DNA from: an uncultured Saprospiraceae bacterium | Lineage (GTDB): Bacteria > Bacteroidota > Bacteroidia > Chitinophagales > Saprospiraceae | Length of the DNA stretch: 64,000 bases | Direction: 5' to 3' | NCBI GenBank assembly: GCA_937959275.1 | Contig: CALGLU010000107.1 | Location: 1-64,000, forward strand | Shown: piece after piece, positions 27,066-36,132 of the stretch | How positions within the stretch are numbered: the stretch's first letter is position 1 | How the letters are laid out: each line of letters starts with the position of its first letter | Translations under genes and position numbers: made by a program | The notes under the pieces: model-generated | What the model was told of the DNA's origin: nothing | Databases searched by the model: none | What the model saw: only the letters and a program-made list of their open reading frames with translations

Positions 27066-27141
27066 AAAAAAAAACAGCATCGTGCATTTGCTCTTCCAAG
27101 ACGGTTTTTGGGATGGCCTTGGGCTTATTTACACGATGCTG
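27066..27141 (-). terminator. Long structured terminator after the DUF853 gene
   Basis: On the minus strand CAGCATCGTG (27141-27132) pairs perfectly with CACGATGCTG (27084-27075) and is followed by nine T (27074-27066). The 47-base loop holds a second stem, CCAAG/CTTGG (27122-27118 with 27100-27096). It ends transcripts from the DUF853 gene about 128 bases after the stop codon. The loop is larger than usual for a terminator and could be an RNA element. Confidence 0.75.
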
Positions 27142-27268
27142 AGTTATAGAATTCAAATCTCGTTGATATCTGATTTATTCCTTCCTAGCTATATGGCAGT
27201 GTTATTTATTTCTTCGATGTCTGCGGCTTTTTTTCAGACAAAAAGCCTGAACAACTATTTACCTGAGC

Positions 27269-28885
27269 CTAGAAAAACTTTCTCCTTCTTGTCTTGACAC
27301 CTGCTGCTCGCAGTCCAAAGCCAATAGCCGCATTGAGGAATCCTTTCCCTACTTCTTTTCCAACTTTACCTAAGACCTCTCCTTTTTCATCTGCTTCTTT
27401 TGCTTCTTCTTTAGCAAGCTTTTCTTCTTCCTTGGCGCGCTTAGCTTCTATTTTCTCTTGCTCCTTTTTGAGTTTCTCCATTTCCTTTTCTTCTTCAGCT
27501 TCATTGGCCTTCGCTTCGTAAGCGTCCATTTTTGCCTTTAGCTTTTCAGCAGCACTTTCAGGATCTACATCATTGATGTATTTCCCGATTAGTCCAGAAA
27601 TATCTTCGTTAATAAACATGTCAATCTCACTTTGTTCTAAAGTACCCATTCGAGATTTAGGCGCTCTCATATAGGTATGAGCTAATGGTGTTGGATTACC
27701 TTTTTCACTAAGCGCGGTGACAAATGCCTCACCGATACCTAACTCCGTGATTAATTGCTCAACATCATAAAAATCTGTTTCAGGGTAATTTTGTGCTGCT
27801 GCTTTTATAGCCTTTCGATCCTTAGCGGTAAAGGCCCTTAAAGCATGTTGGATCTTTAGACCTAATTGTCCTAATACATCATCATCAATATCTGCAGGAT
27901 TTTGAGTGATGAAAAATATGCCGACTCCCTTTGATCGAATCAATCGAACCATCACCTCTAATTGTTCGGCTAATACTTTAGGCGTATCATCTGAAAATAT
28001 TAAGTGTGCTTCATCAATAAACATAACAAACTTAGGTTTGTCAAGATCGCCTTCTTCTGGGAGTGTCTCATATAGCTCTGCTAACAACTGTAGCATGAAC
28101 GTCGAGAAGAACTTTGGTTTACTCTGTATATCGGTTACTCTTAGAATATTCACAACGCCCTTCCCTCCTCTAGTCTTCATCAGGTCCATCACTTCAAATG
28201 ATGGTTCTCCAAAGAATGACTGTGCGCCTTGCTCTTCTAACGCCGCTATCTGTCTCAAAATAACACCTATCGAGTTAGATGAAATTTTTCCATATTCTTT
28301 CTCAATCTCAGCATTCCCTTCATCTGACATCGCATACTTGAGTGCTTGTTTGACATCACTGAAGTCTAGTAATTGCAAATCATTATCAGTACAATATTTG
28401 AAAATCACAGAAAAGATACCTGTCTGTGTATCATTCAATCCAAGAATTTTAGAGAATAACACAGGGCCAAATTCATGGACTGTGGCTCTCATCTTAACAC
28501 CTGGCTCTGAGGATATTGTCAAAAACTCAATGGGCGAGCTGCCTGGTGCAAAATCTTCTATTCCTATTTTAGTATGTCTCTCACTTAATTTGGGATTAGC
28601 TTCTCCATCAATCGCGACTCCACTAAGATCACCCTTAATATCTACAAGCATAGACGGGATACCGAGTCCTGACAATTGCTCAGCTAAGATTTGGACTGTT
28701 TTAGTCTTACCTGTTCCAGTCGCACCAGCAATAAGTCCATGTCTGTTAAACATTTTGATGGGAAGTTTTACAATGGCACCGGTTTGCACTTCACCATCTA
28801 GCATTGCTGCACCAATATTGATGACGCCGCCATCAAAGGTGTAACCTTCCTTCATCTGCTGAATGAAATTCTCTGTTTTGCTCAT
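27269..28885 (-). CDS. HerA/YjgR-like ATPase (DUF853)
   Basis: The 538-residue cytoplasmic ATPase has an N-terminal HerA-type start (GVINIGAAMLDGEVQTGAIVKL) and Walker A AGATGTGKTKT at residues 54-63. Next come MLVDIKGDLSG, Walker B FVMFIDEAHLIF, and the family block GIFFITQNPADIDDDVLGQLGLKIQHALRAFT. The family DUF853 (E. coli YjgR) is widespread and of unknown function, related to HerA-FtsK DNA pumps. Residues about 455-510 form a charged coiled coil (KLKKEQEKIEAKRAKEEEKL) before a basic tail. Helicase activity is not established. Confidence 0.9.
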   Translation of the reverse strand: MSKTENFIQQMKEGYTFDGGVINIGAAMLDGEVQTGAIVKLPIKMFNRHGLIAGATGTGKTKTVQILAEQLSGLGIPSMLVDIKGDLSGVAIDGEANPKLSERHTKIGIEDFAPGSSPIEFLTISSEPGVKMRATVHEFGPVLFSKILGLNDTQTGIFSVIFKYCTDNDLQLLDFSDVKQALKYAMSDEGNAEIEKEYGKISSNSIGVILRQIAALEEQGAQSFFGEPSFEVMDLMKTRGGKGVVNILRVTDIQSKPKFFSTFMLQLLAELYETLPEEGDLDKPKFVMFIDEAHLIFSDDTPKVLAEQLEVMVRLIRSKGVGIFFITQNPADIDDDVLGQLGLKIQHALRAFTAKDRKAIKAAAQNYPETDFYDVEQLITELGIGEAFVTALSEKGNPTPLAHTYMRAPKSRMGTLEQSEIDMFINEDISGLIGKYINDVDPESAAEKLKAKMDAYEAKANEAEEEKEMEKLKKEQEKIEAKRAKEEEKLAKEEAKEADEKGEVLGKVGKEVGKGFLNAAIGFGLRAAGVKTRRRKFF

Positions 28886-28965
28886 AAACGTTTTAATAAT
28901 TAAGGGTTAGACATAACTAAATACAAAATTGATACTATTAAGACTTATTTAACGATAAGAAGTCA

Positions 28966-29892
28966 TCATTCATTATTCCATTTTTCTACACGTAGGCGAT
29001 ATCGCTTATTGTCAAAGTTCCATTTGTTGATATTAAACGACTCTTCAATAGCCTCTTCATCAGATTCTTCAAAATAATTATCGAAGAAATCTAAACCGGT
29101 TAGTCGTTCAATCTCATCAATACTGACTGCGTACTCTTGAAGTCTTTTATCAGACTTTGCGTGCGGAATGACAAAGCCTATCGCATCAGCAGTACGTCCC
29201 TCACCATCAACAAGAATTTTGTAAAAGGACTTTGGCACTCCAATATCATTCTTCCCAATACTTTCTTGGATACCTGACATGATCGGTCCACTAATGACGA
29301 TTAGATCATCTTTTTTATAAGCCCAATCTCGTGTTTGTTCTTCCAGTTCTTTCCAAATCCCATTATTATATTCTCGTATTTGTGGCGCCATATTACTCAT
29401 ATAGAATGTTTCTTTCATTGCCGTTTCGTTAAATGCCATGTCACCTGCTGGCGCCATATGCCCTCTTGTATAGCCAGAATGACTATAATCGCTATGTACA
29501 GCAGAGCGTGACTTCACCTGAGGATCTGAACTGAACCGTTTTGCTCGGGGCACATTCTTAGCCTCTAAGCTTTTGCGGGTTAATCGGTAGGCCACCCACT
29601 CTGGGATCTCATATTTCTCGTTATAAGACAAAGAATAATAACTGTGATTCACTAATTGATTCTTCCCAGAAACTGTAGGTAAAAATGTACGATCTTCATC
29701 TATAGGTGCATTAAAACTTTCATTAGCATATGAAGTTTGTCCTCCGCCTCCAGAGGAGCTCAATAGATCATCTAAGCTGATATAGCCAAAAAGTAATCCA
29801 CCGATTAGCAAAGCGGTGAAAACACCAATGCGTAGCATGAAATTATTACCACTTCTTTTCGCTTTCGTATGATTTTGTCTGAATTTAGTCAT
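28966..29892 (-). CDS. DNA/RNA non-specific endonuclease (NUC1 family)
   Basis: The 308-residue protein has an N-terminal membrane anchor (residues about 20-40), a Gly/Ser-rich linker and a beta-beta-alpha-Me nuclease domain. The catalytic motif is YTRGHMAPAGDMAFN near residue 146; the metal Asn lies in the NMAPQIREYNNGIWKELE region. It should cut nucleic acid in the periplasm or outside the cell. The last 30 residues (DEEAIEESFNINKWNFDNKR) are acidic then basic. Monocistronic. Confidence 0.92.
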   Translation of the reverse strand: MTKFRQNHTKAKRSGNNFMLRIGVFTALLIGGLLFGYISLDDLLSSSGGGGQTSYANESFNAPIDEDRTFLPTVSGKNQLVNHSYYSLSYNEKYEIPEWVAYRLTRKSLEAKNVPRAKRFSSDPQVKSRSAVHSDYSHSGYTRGHMAPAGDMAFNETAMKETFYMSNMAPQIREYNNGIWKELEEQTRDWAYKKDDLIVISGPIMSGIQESIGKNDIGVPKSFYKILVDGEGRTADAIGFVIPHAKSDKRLQEYAVSIDEIERLTGLDFFDNYFEESDEEAIEESFNINKWNFDNKRYRLRVEKWNNE

Positions 29893-30023
29893 GTCGTCAA
29901 TACCATTTTACTTAGGACGAAAATAATAGGAAATAGTCTTGTTATGCTAGTATACTGATATGGAATGGCCTTAATTACCAATAAATAAGTATCTCAATAC
30001 AGTATCCATACATTTTACAATCA

Positions 30024-30881
30024 ATGCGAGATAAGCATTTCAATGTTTATATTCGCCTTGTGAAAATTATTGATCAATCTGTATATCTGATCATCTGTTG
30101 TTTCTTGAGCGTTCAGCTTGGTGCACAACAGCATTCTGATATCTTTTTTACAGCTTCATCGATTGGTAGAGGTTTTGTGAATACCACTGATGTCGGGGTG
30201 ATGGCAATACAAGGCAATCCTGCAGGCATGAACACTCTAGGTAATATTGGCGTTGTATTGTCGTCTGAGCAGCGATTTGGATTGAGTGAATTACAGGTCG
30301 TTTCCTTAGCTGCCGCTAAACGGATAGATGCATCTAGCGTTGTTGGGCTGACAGTGGGATCGTTTGGCTTGTCTAAACTCAAGCAACAAACAATCGCCTT
30401 GAGTTATGCAAGGACACTGTCATCAAAACTAAGTCTAGCAGTTGCCTTTGATGTCTTTAGAATCGATGTCGCAGAATTTGGCTCATCTAATCGGTTTAGT
30501 TTTCAATTAGGCGGACAGTATGATATTTCTGAATCAATTAAGATTGGTGTACTCATTAAGAATCCTGTTTCTTCTGAATTGAATGAAACAACTCAATATG
30601 GATCTGTCTATAGTCTTGGCTTTCACTATCGGATAGATGACAAAGTTCAATTTTATAGTCAGTTGAGCAAGTTAGAAGGCACTCCACTAGATTTTAGGAA
30701 TGGGCTAGCCTATGCTGCACATGAGTCCTTTGATATCAAAGTTGGCTTCTCTTCGAGCCCATCAACTATTCATTTTGGTCTTGGTATTCGCTTAGGTCAA
30801 TCAGTTAGGATGGATGCTGCTTTTTATCGGCATGAGACGCTAGGATTGACGCCCGCACTATCTTTGGTGTTTGAAGAGTAA
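30024..30881 (+). CDS. PorV/UPF0164-like outer membrane protein
   Basis: The 285-residue protein has an N-terminal signal (VYLIICCFLSVQLGAQQ) and the NPAGMNTL motif near residue 68 that PorV/PorQ-like outer-membrane barrels share. Alternating hydrophobic strands follow to the C-terminus, ending in a PALSLVFEE strand. PorV-like proteins are barrels linked to type IX secretion and sorting in this phylum, but this one is short and no por gene is near. The start is uncertain; an internal start nearer the signal sequence is possible. A short inverted repeat (GAAGAGT/ACTCTTC) spans its stop and that of the facing gene. Confidence 0.65.
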   Translation: MRDKHFNVYIRLVKIIDQSVYLIICCFLSVQLGAQQHSDIFFTASSIGRGFVNTTDVGVMAIQGNPAGMNTLGNIGVVLSSEQRFGLSELQVVSLAAAKRIDASSVVGLTVGSFGLSKLKQQTIALSYARTLSSKLSLAVAFDVFRIDVAEFGSSNRFSFQLGGQYDISESIKIGVLIKNPVSSELNETTQYGSVYSLGFHYRIDDKVQFYSQLSKLEGTPLDFRNGLAYAAHESFDIKVGFSSSPSTIHFGLGIRLGQSVRMDAAFYRHETLGLTPALSLVFEE

Positions 30882-30886
30882 TGAGC

Positions 30887-31132
30887 TCACTCTTCCTCAT
30901 CCATATCCAATTGATCCACGAGCGACAATACCCAATGAATCACTTTAGGACTCAAAAACTTAGCAATACCAGCCTTTCGCTGTGCCGTTTTTAAGATGTT
31001 CATATTTTTATAACCAAGTTGTCTCTCTTCAGCGATATCAATATACTCTTGCCAGTCATCTGCAGAGTACATATTGAACTGACCTCTCATAATATCCAAG
31101 TCAGTGGGGTCATTTAAATCATACTTACTCAC
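30887..31132 (-). CDS. Small conserved-looking cytosolic protein
   Basis: The 81-residue product is acidic, with no leader or membrane segment. It starts SKYDLNDPTDLDIMRGQFNMYSADDW and ends in a DMDEEE tail. I do not recognise the family. It faces the PorV-like gene across five bases and is followed on the other side by the transaldolase-like gene 48 bases away on the same strand, so they may be cotranscribed. Confidence 0.55.
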   Translation of the reverse strand: MSKYDLNDPTDLDIMRGQFNMYSADDWQEYIDIAEERQLGYKNMNILKTAQRKAGIAKFLSPKVIHWVLSLVDQLDMDEEE

Positions 31133-31180
31133 TTCGTTCTGTCATTATGTTAAAATATAAGTGGCATGTTGTCCTAAAGT

Positions 31181-31837
31181 CTAGCTATTCCCTTTCTCAT
31201 AATCAGCTAAAAACTTAGCTAATCCAATATCAGTCAAGGGATGCTTCAATAAGCCTAAAATAGAACTTAACGGACAGGTACAGATATCGGCACCAGCTTT
31301 AGCTGCCTTTACGATATGAAGAGAATTTCTAATCGATGCTGCAAGGATTTCAGTTTCATAGCCTTGAATCGCATAAATCTCTGCAATCTCCTGAATCAAA
31401 CTGATGCCATCCCAGGTGATATCATCCACTCTGCCGAGGAATGGTGAAATATATGTTGCTCCAGCTTTAGCTGCTAGTATAGCCTGCCCTGCCGAGAAGA
31501 CTAGTGTGCAATTCGTTTTAATTCCATTATCAGTAAACCAGCGAATCGCTTTGATCCCATCTTTAATCATGGGGACTTTGACAACAATATTAGGAGCTAA
31601 GTTTGATAAATGCTGACCTTCTTTTATAATCCCTTCTACATCTGTTGAAATCACTTCAGCACTAACATCGCCATCTACGATTTCACAAATCTTCTTGTAG
31701 TGATTTTCAATATTCTCTGTTCCTGTAATCCCCTCCTTGGCCATTAAGGAAGGATTCGTCGTTACACCATCTAAAATACCTAAATCTTTTGCTTCCTTGA
31801 TTTGATCTAATGAAGCTGTATCAATAAAAAACCGCAT
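31181..31837 (-). CDS. fsa: Fructose-6-phosphate aldolase / short transaldolase
   Basis: The 218-residue protein belongs to the TalC/FSA class of short transaldolases. It opens [20 protein letters not shown] with the family NPSLMAKEG loop. The Schiff-base lysine is in IVVKVPM near residue 86, and the end is [28 protein letters not shown]. The FSA-type versus transaldolase reaction cannot be separated by eye; most Bacteroidetes members act as transaldolase in the pentose phosphate pathway. Confidence 0.9.
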   Translation of the reverse strand: MRFFIDTASLDQIKEAKDLGILDGVTTNPSLMAKEGITGTENIENHYKKICEIVDGDVSAEVISTDVEGIIKEGQHLSNLAPNIVVKVPMIKDGIKAIRWFTDNGIKTNCTLVFSAGQAILAAKAGATYISPFLGRVDDITWDGISLIQEIAEIYAIQGYETEILAASIRNSLHIVKAAKAGADICTCPLSSILGLLKHPLTDIGLAKFLADYEKGNS

Positions 31838-31901
31838 ATAAGCCTAAGTTTACTGGTTAAGAAGTAGTGTAGAATTCTATAAAGTGAGAGAGAAAAAAAG
31901 A

Positions 31902-31990
31902 TGAGGAACTGCACCTAACCGCTCAACCTCCTACCCTTGCTGTGTTTCCACCCTGGGGGAGTTCAGAAGGAGCTGGCAGTACAGCCCTCA
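31902..31990 (-). ncRNA. ffs: Signal recognition particle RNA (4.5S-type)
   Basis: The minus strand holds the conserved SRP domain IV as CCCAGGGTGGAAACACAGCAAGGG. It has the GGAA tetraloop, the AGG opposite ACAGCA internal loop and flanking CCC/GGG pairing. The rest closes into one long hairpin with complementary ends (TGAGG at the 5' end, CCTCA at the 3' end). A TAnnTTTG -7 box lies just upstream (31998-32005), so transcription should begin at about 31990. The RNA binds Ffh and directs membrane protein targeting. No coding frame overlaps it. Confidence 0.88.
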
Positions 31991-31997
31991 CCAGCTG

Positions 31998-32005
31998 CAA
32001 AAGTA
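31998..32005 (-). promoter_or_regulatory. -7 box for the SRP RNA
   Basis: TACTTTTG on the minus strand (32005 to 31998) fits TAnnTTTG. It sits eight bases before the 5' end of the SRP RNA inferred from base pairing. No clear TTG is seen at the -33 position. Confidence 0.6.
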
Positions 32006-32020
32006 GATAAGTTTATGAAA

Positions 32021-32165
32021 GAAAGGAAATAGTGGATAGTTAATTAGTGGATAGTAGATAGTTTTTTTTCAAGTCAATAGTCTATGGTCGATTGTCGATT
32101 GAAAATATGTATTCCCGACAAGCATCTATCGTCCATGGACTTCGGACTATTGACTAGCTTGCTAC
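32021..32165. repeat. GTGGATAG/TAGATAG heptamer-like spacer
   Basis: Degenerate copies of GTGGATA and TAGATAG are at 32029-32060, followed by a T-rich run and by TTGACTAGC-type fragments. It matches in reverse the CTATCCA unit at 49139-49269. No coding frame or RNA motif was seen beyond the SRP RNA promoter. Confidence 0.55.
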
Positions 32166-32846
32166 CTACCTAATATTTTTCCAAAGTTGGGTATTGGGAT
32201 AAGCTGCCTTGATAGCGACTGGTTCCTTCTTAACTGGGTGAACAAAGTGTAATTCTCTGCAATGAAGATAGATGAAATCTAACTTATCAGTCGATCTATA
32301 GCCGTATTTGCCATCACCGACAATGGGGTGTCCGATTGTTGATAGCTGAACTCTGATTTGATGTGGTCTGCCAGTCTCCAGCTGTATGTTTAAGACACCT
32401 AAGATGTCAATCGTATGTATCAATTGATAGGACAAAATTGCTTCTTTCGATTTTGGATGATCTTGTTTTGTCTTTTTAACCGTATTGGTCTTTTCGTCTT
32501 TTATCAGGAAATGGCGAAGAGTGGCTTCAGTTTCCTTTGGGATGCCTGAGACAATTGCGGTATAGCTTTTTTTAATCTGACGCTGCTTAATCAAATCATT
32601 CATGCGAGTCAAGGCTTTGCTTGTCCTAGCTAAAATGATCGCACCACTCACAGGACGATCTAGTCTACTGACAGGGTGAAGGAAAACTGCACCAGGCTTA
32701 TCATATTTTTCTTTTATGTAGGCCTTACCCATATCAAGAATCGTTTTGTCACGCGTTTGGTCTCCCTGCGATAGAACGCCATTAGGCTTATTAACAACGA
32801 GTAAGTGATTATCCTCATATAGGATTTGTGCTGACAGTAACTTCAT
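32166..32846 (-). CDS. RluA-family pseudouridine synthase
   Basis: The 226-residue protein has the catalytic Asp in SRLDRPVSGAIILART near residue 60, the RluA signature. QIKKSYTAIV follows, and then HQIRVQLSTIGHPIVGDGKYG. No S4 domain is present, so it resembles the short RluA/RluE-like or TruC-like forms that modify 23S rRNA or tRNA. The target cannot be assigned. The gene is on the minus strand, facing away from mutS. Confidence 0.88.
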   Translation of the reverse strand: MKLLSAQILYEDNHLLVVNKPNGVLSQGDQTRDKTILDMGKAYIKEKYDKPGAVFLHPVSRLDRPVSGAIILARTSKALTRMNDLIKQRQIKKSYTAIVSGIPKETEATLRHFLIKDEKTNTVKKTKQDHPKSKEAILSYQLIHTIDILGVLNIQLETGRPHQIRVQLSTIGHPIVGDGKYGYRSTDKLDFIYLHCRELHFVHPVKKEPVAIKAAYPNTQLWKNIR

Positions 32847-32967
32847 GCTTCAAATTTACAGAATCTATAAGGCTTCAGTATAAAATTGAACCAGAACTCT
32901 TTATAAATTCAAAAATAAAAATATGATTATTAGTCATTTACATATTACGTTTTACTGTAATATGTTT

Positions 32968-32975
32968 TATATTTG
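32968..32975 (+). promoter_or_regulatory. Orphan -7 box upstream of a free terminator
   Basis: TATATTTG fits TAnnTTTG. Transcription would start near 32982 and run to the terminator at 33041, producing an RNA of about 60 bases with no coding frame. Confidence 0.4.
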
Positions 32976-32981
32976 AAGTGT

Positions 32982-33041
32982 GTAAGTTTTAGTTATTAAT
33001 TGTAAAATTCGATTGCCCAGAAAAGTCTGGGCATTTTTTTT
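32982..33041 (+). ncRNA. Candidate short RNA ending in a terminator hairpin
   Basis: This is a short stretch between divergent genes. It has a -7 box at 32968 and ends in a strong terminator hairpin (33014-33041). No protein gene precedes the hairpin on this strand, so the terminator needs its own transcript. The family is unknown; the call rests only on these two signals. Confidence 0.35.
33014..33041 (+). terminator. Rho-independent terminator with no upstream gene
   Basis: TGCCCAGA (33014-33021) pairs with TCTGGGCA (33026-33033) around an AAAG loop, followed by eight T at 33034-33041. It points toward mutS and lies 270 bases before it. Confidence 0.85.
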
Positions 33042-33099
33042 GTAGTTCTTATCTCCAAACCATAGATCACTTACATTTCCCACCATCCTTTTCCTCCAT

Positions 33100-33177
33100 T
33101 CCCATATCTCCCATCTCCCATCTCCCATCTCCCATCTTCCCTCTTCCCTCTTCCTTCCCTCCTTCCCTCCTTCCTTT
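33100..33177. repeat. Period-7 TCCCATC / TTCCCTC microsatellite
   Basis: Repeats of TCCCATC turn into TTCCCTC and then CTTCC-rich copies. It lies about 135-212 bases before the mutS start. An 85-residue minus-strand open frame across it is an artefact of the repeat. Confidence 0.8.
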
Positions 33178-33311
33178 TAATATTATAATTCTCATTGCTA
33201 TTGCTATTGACATTGAGATTGACATGGCTCTAGATATTGTCACTGTTTTTAATTTTGATTTCCAGATCAAAAAATTACCTTTATAGTCTACCATCTTGAG
33301 ATAAATCTCCA

Positions 33312-35954
33312 TTGAAAAAAGCAAACAAAAAGACCACTAAATCAACGAAGGTTACGCCGTTAATGCAACAATACTTTCAGTTGAAAGCCAAGCATCCTGA
33401 TGCCTTAATGTTATTCAGAGTTGGTGATTTCTATGAGACCTTTGCAGAGGATGCTGAAATCACAGCTGCAGTGTTAGGTATTGTTTTGACCAGTCGGAAT
33501 AATGGTGGTTCTGATATTGCCTTGGCTGGATTTCCATATCATTCCAAGGATGTTTATTTACCAAAATTAGTCAAAGCTGGATATCGAGTAGCCGTCTGTG
33601 AGCAACTCGAGAAGCCATCCAAAGAAAAGAAGATTGTCAAGCGCGGCGTCACGGATATTGTGACGCCTGGATTAACACTGGATGATAACCTACTCGATCA
33701 CAAATCGAATAACTACCTGGCCGCCATACACTTCAATAAATCTGGGGCCATTGGAATTGCGCTCTTGGATATTTCTACAGGAGAGTTCATTGTGAGTCAA
33801 GGTAATCTTTCGCATATCGAAAAAATTATTCAAAGTTTTTTACCTGCTGAAATCATATTTTCAAAAACACACCAAAAACAATTTGAAGAGTTATTTGGGA
33901 CAGCATTTTATACCTACCATATTCCAGAATGGGTATTCACCGAAGATCAAGCAGAGGAACTATTGCTAAATCAATTCAACGTTCATAGTTTAAAAGGCTT
34001 TGGTATTGACCATTTATCGCAAGCACAAATAGCTGCTGGTGCCTGCCTACATTATGTAGCGACAACTGAAAAAGGAAAAGTCGAACACATAAGAAATATC
34101 ATCCGACTTCAAGATGATCAGTATGTGTGGCTCGATCGATTTACCGTTCGTAATCTTGAATTAGTCCGTAGTAATCACGAATCTGGTGTAGCCTTGATTG
34201 ATATTCTAGATCAGACGATATCGCCAATGGGTGCACGTAGACTGAAGCAATGGATGGTGTTGCCATTAAAGCATGTCCAAGCCATTCACAAAAGACATGA
34301 AGTTGTAGATTATTTTCTGGGCCATATTGATGAGGAATATGTACTCATTGACCACTTAAAGAAGATAGGAGATCTGGAAAGAATTATATCAAAGCTCTCC
34401 CTTTCTCGAATCAATCCTCGTGAGATACGCCAACTTCACAAAGCAATCACAGCGACACAACCTATACATGATTTACTTGCCAAATCGCCGGTTGAGAGCA
34501 TGAATCAAATGGCTGATCAATTGTCTCTTTGCCCAACAATGAAACAACGCATCGAAGAAACGATCGTTGAAGATCCACCAGTCCTCTTACATAAAGGCAA
34601 TGTGATTGCCGCAGGTGTCAATGAAGTCTTGGATGATTTGCGAAACACGATTTCTAATGCCAAAGCTTTGCTTGTCGATATACAGCAAGTAGAAATTGAG
34701 AAAACGGGCATACTGAATCTGAAAATTGGATTTAATAACGTGTTTGGCTATTATCTAGAAGTCACCAATAAATATAAAAATCAAGGCTTAATACCAGATA
34801 ATTGGGTGCGCAAGCAAACGCTAACGAGTGCTGAGCGCTATATCACAGATGAGCTAAAGCAACTTGAAACAAAAATATTAGGGGCCGAAGAGAAAATAAA
34901 AGCACTTGAAGAAGAGCTATACGAGGCCTTGGTTGAAGATTTAAAAGAATACATCACGCCACTTCAGTTAAATGCACAAGTATTGTCGAAGTTAGACTGC
35001 TTGCGATCCTTTGCTACGACAGCCAGAGACAAACGTTATTGCAAGCCTCTCGTGAATGACTCACTGATTATTGATATCAAAGATGGCAGGCATCCCGTGA
35101 TCGAAACACAACTGAGTGTAGACGAAGACTACATCCCAAATGATGTCTATCTCGACAATGATGATCAGCAATTAATGATGATTACAGGTCCGAACATGTC
35201 GGGTAAATCTGCGATCCTAAGGCAGACAGCCTTGATTACCCTGATGGCTCAGATGGGTTCGTTTGTACCAGCTTCAGCAGCTACGATCGGCTATATCGAC
35301 AAGTTATTTACGCGGGTTGGAGCCTCTGATAATATATCTAGTGGTGAGTCAACGTTTATGGTAGAAATGAATGAGACTGCCAGTATTATCAACAATGTCT
35401 CTGAGCGGAGTTTGATTCTTCTTGACGAAATCGGTAGAGGGACGAGCACATATGATGGTATTTCAATCGCGTGGTCTTTAGCAGAGTTTTTGCATAATAA
35501 CCCTGCCGCGCATCCAAAAACACTCTTTGCGACACATTATCATGAGCTCAATGAATTAGCAAAGTCTTACCCTCGTATTAGAAATTTTCATGTCTCGACT
35601 AAAGAGTTAGCGAACAAGGTCCTATTTCTGAGAAAACTAGTTGAAGGCGGAAGTCATCATAGTTTTGGTATTCATGTCGCACAGATGGCAGGCATGCCTA
35701 AAGCCATTATCCTAAGAGCCGCTGAGATTTTAAAACAACTAGAAAGCAAGTCAATAGAGGACAAATCGAAGGAAATAGGCTCAAGTATAGAAGCTCCAGC
35801 ATCGACAGAACAAATGCAATTAAGCATATTTGAAGTCTCTGACCCGTCAATTGGCAAAATAAAGGAGATGTTAGGAAAGATGGACATAAATACGATGACG
35901 CCTATAGAATGTATGATGAAGTTGAATGAGTTGGTGCGGATTCTAGAAGAATGA
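33312..35954 (+). CDS. mutS: DNA mismatch repair protein MutS
   Basis: The 880-residue protein has the MutS1 mismatch-recognition motif LFRVGDFYETFAEDAE near residue 38 (Phe and Glu read the mismatch). Connector, lever and clamp domains follow, then the ATPase with MITGPNMSGKS near residue 626, the DEIGRGTSTYDG Walker B and THYHELNELAKSYPR. The annotated start is TTG at 33312; an ATG at 33363 would skip a Lys/Thr-rich head of 17 residues and is a fair alternative. MutS binds mispairs and recruits MutL. It is apparently monocistronic. Confidence 0.97.
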   Translation: MKKANKKTTKSTKVTPLMQQYFQLKAKHPDALMLFRVGDFYETFAEDAEITAAVLGIVLTSRNNGGSDIALAGFPYHSKDVYLPKLVKAGYRVAVCEQLEKPSKEKKIVKRGVTDIVTPGLTLDDNLLDHKSNNYLAAIHFNKSGAIGIALLDISTGEFIVSQGNLSHIEKIIQSFLPAEIIFSKTHQKQFEELFGTAFYTYHIPEWVFTEDQAEELLLNQFNVHSLKGFGIDHLSQAQIAAGACLHYVATTEKGKVEHIRNIIRLQDDQYVWLDRFTVRNLELVRSNHESGVALIDILDQTISPMGARRLKQWMVLPLKHVQAIHKRHEVVDYFLGHIDEEYVLIDHLKKIGDLERIISKLSLSRINPREIRQLHKAITATQPIHDLLAKSPVESMNQMADQLSLCPTMKQRIEETIVEDPPVLLHKGNVIAAGVNEVLDDLRNTISNAKALLVDIQQVEIEKTGILNLKIGFNNVFGYYLEVTNKYKNQGLIPDNWVRKQTLTSAERYITDELKQLETKILGAEEKIKALEEELYEALVEDLKEYITPLQLNAQVLSKLDCLRSFATTARDKRYCKPLVNDSLIIDIKDGRHPVIETQLSVDEDYIPNDVYLDNDDQQLMMITGPNMSGKSAILRQTALITLMAQMGSFVPASAATIGYIDKLFTRVGASDNISSGESTFMVEMNETASIINNVSERSLILLDEIGRGTSTYDGISIAWSLAEFLHNNPAAHPKTLFATHYHELNELAKSYPRIRNFHVSTKELANKVLFLRKLVEGGSHHSFGIHVAQMAGMPKAIILRAAEILKQLESKSIEDKSKEIGSSIEAPASTEQMQLSIFEVSDPSIGKIKEMLGKMDINTMTPIECMMKLNELVRILEE

Positions 35955-35997
35955 TGGTTTTTAACTAAAATTGATATTTAAAATAACTAGTCAGTTT

Positions 35998-36028
35998 TTT
36001 GAATTCATCAATTAAGAATATACATTTG
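35998..36028 (+). promoter_or_regulatory. Promoter of tRNA-Ser
   Basis: TTTG at 35998-36001 and TACATTTG at 36021-36028, 19 bases apart, are a textbook Bacteroidetes -33/-7 pair. The tRNA starts 11 bases after the -7 box. Confidence 0.85.
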
Positions 36029-36038
36029 CAGTCCTTTA

Positions 36039-36126
36039 GGAAGAGTGGCAGAGCTGGTTTAATGCACCGGTCTTGAAAACCGACGTGCGTGAAAGCGCAC
36101 CGGGGGTTCGAATCCCTCCTCTTCCG
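36039..36126 (+). tRNA. tRNA-Ser (anticodon TGA)
   Basis: The 88-base sequence has acceptor GGAAGAG (36039-36045) paired with CTCTTCC (36119-36125) and discriminator G. The anticodon loop CTTGAAA carries TGA at 36074-36076. A long variable arm (GTGCG-TGAAA-GCGCAC) makes it a class II serine tRNA, and TTCGAATC is the T loop. The encoded CCA is not complete. No other tRNA is next to it. Confidence 0.96.
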
Positions 36127-36132
36127 CATCCT

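Noticed and set aside
27082-27297. 71-residue plus-strand ORF
   Set aside because: It lies in the terminator hairpin of the facing gene, lacks a typical start context and overlaps the DUF853 stop.
33067-33324. An 85-residue minus-strand ORF
   Set aside because: It is built on the heptamer microsatellite (Gly/Arg/Glu and MGDGRWEMGD repeats), so it is not a gene.
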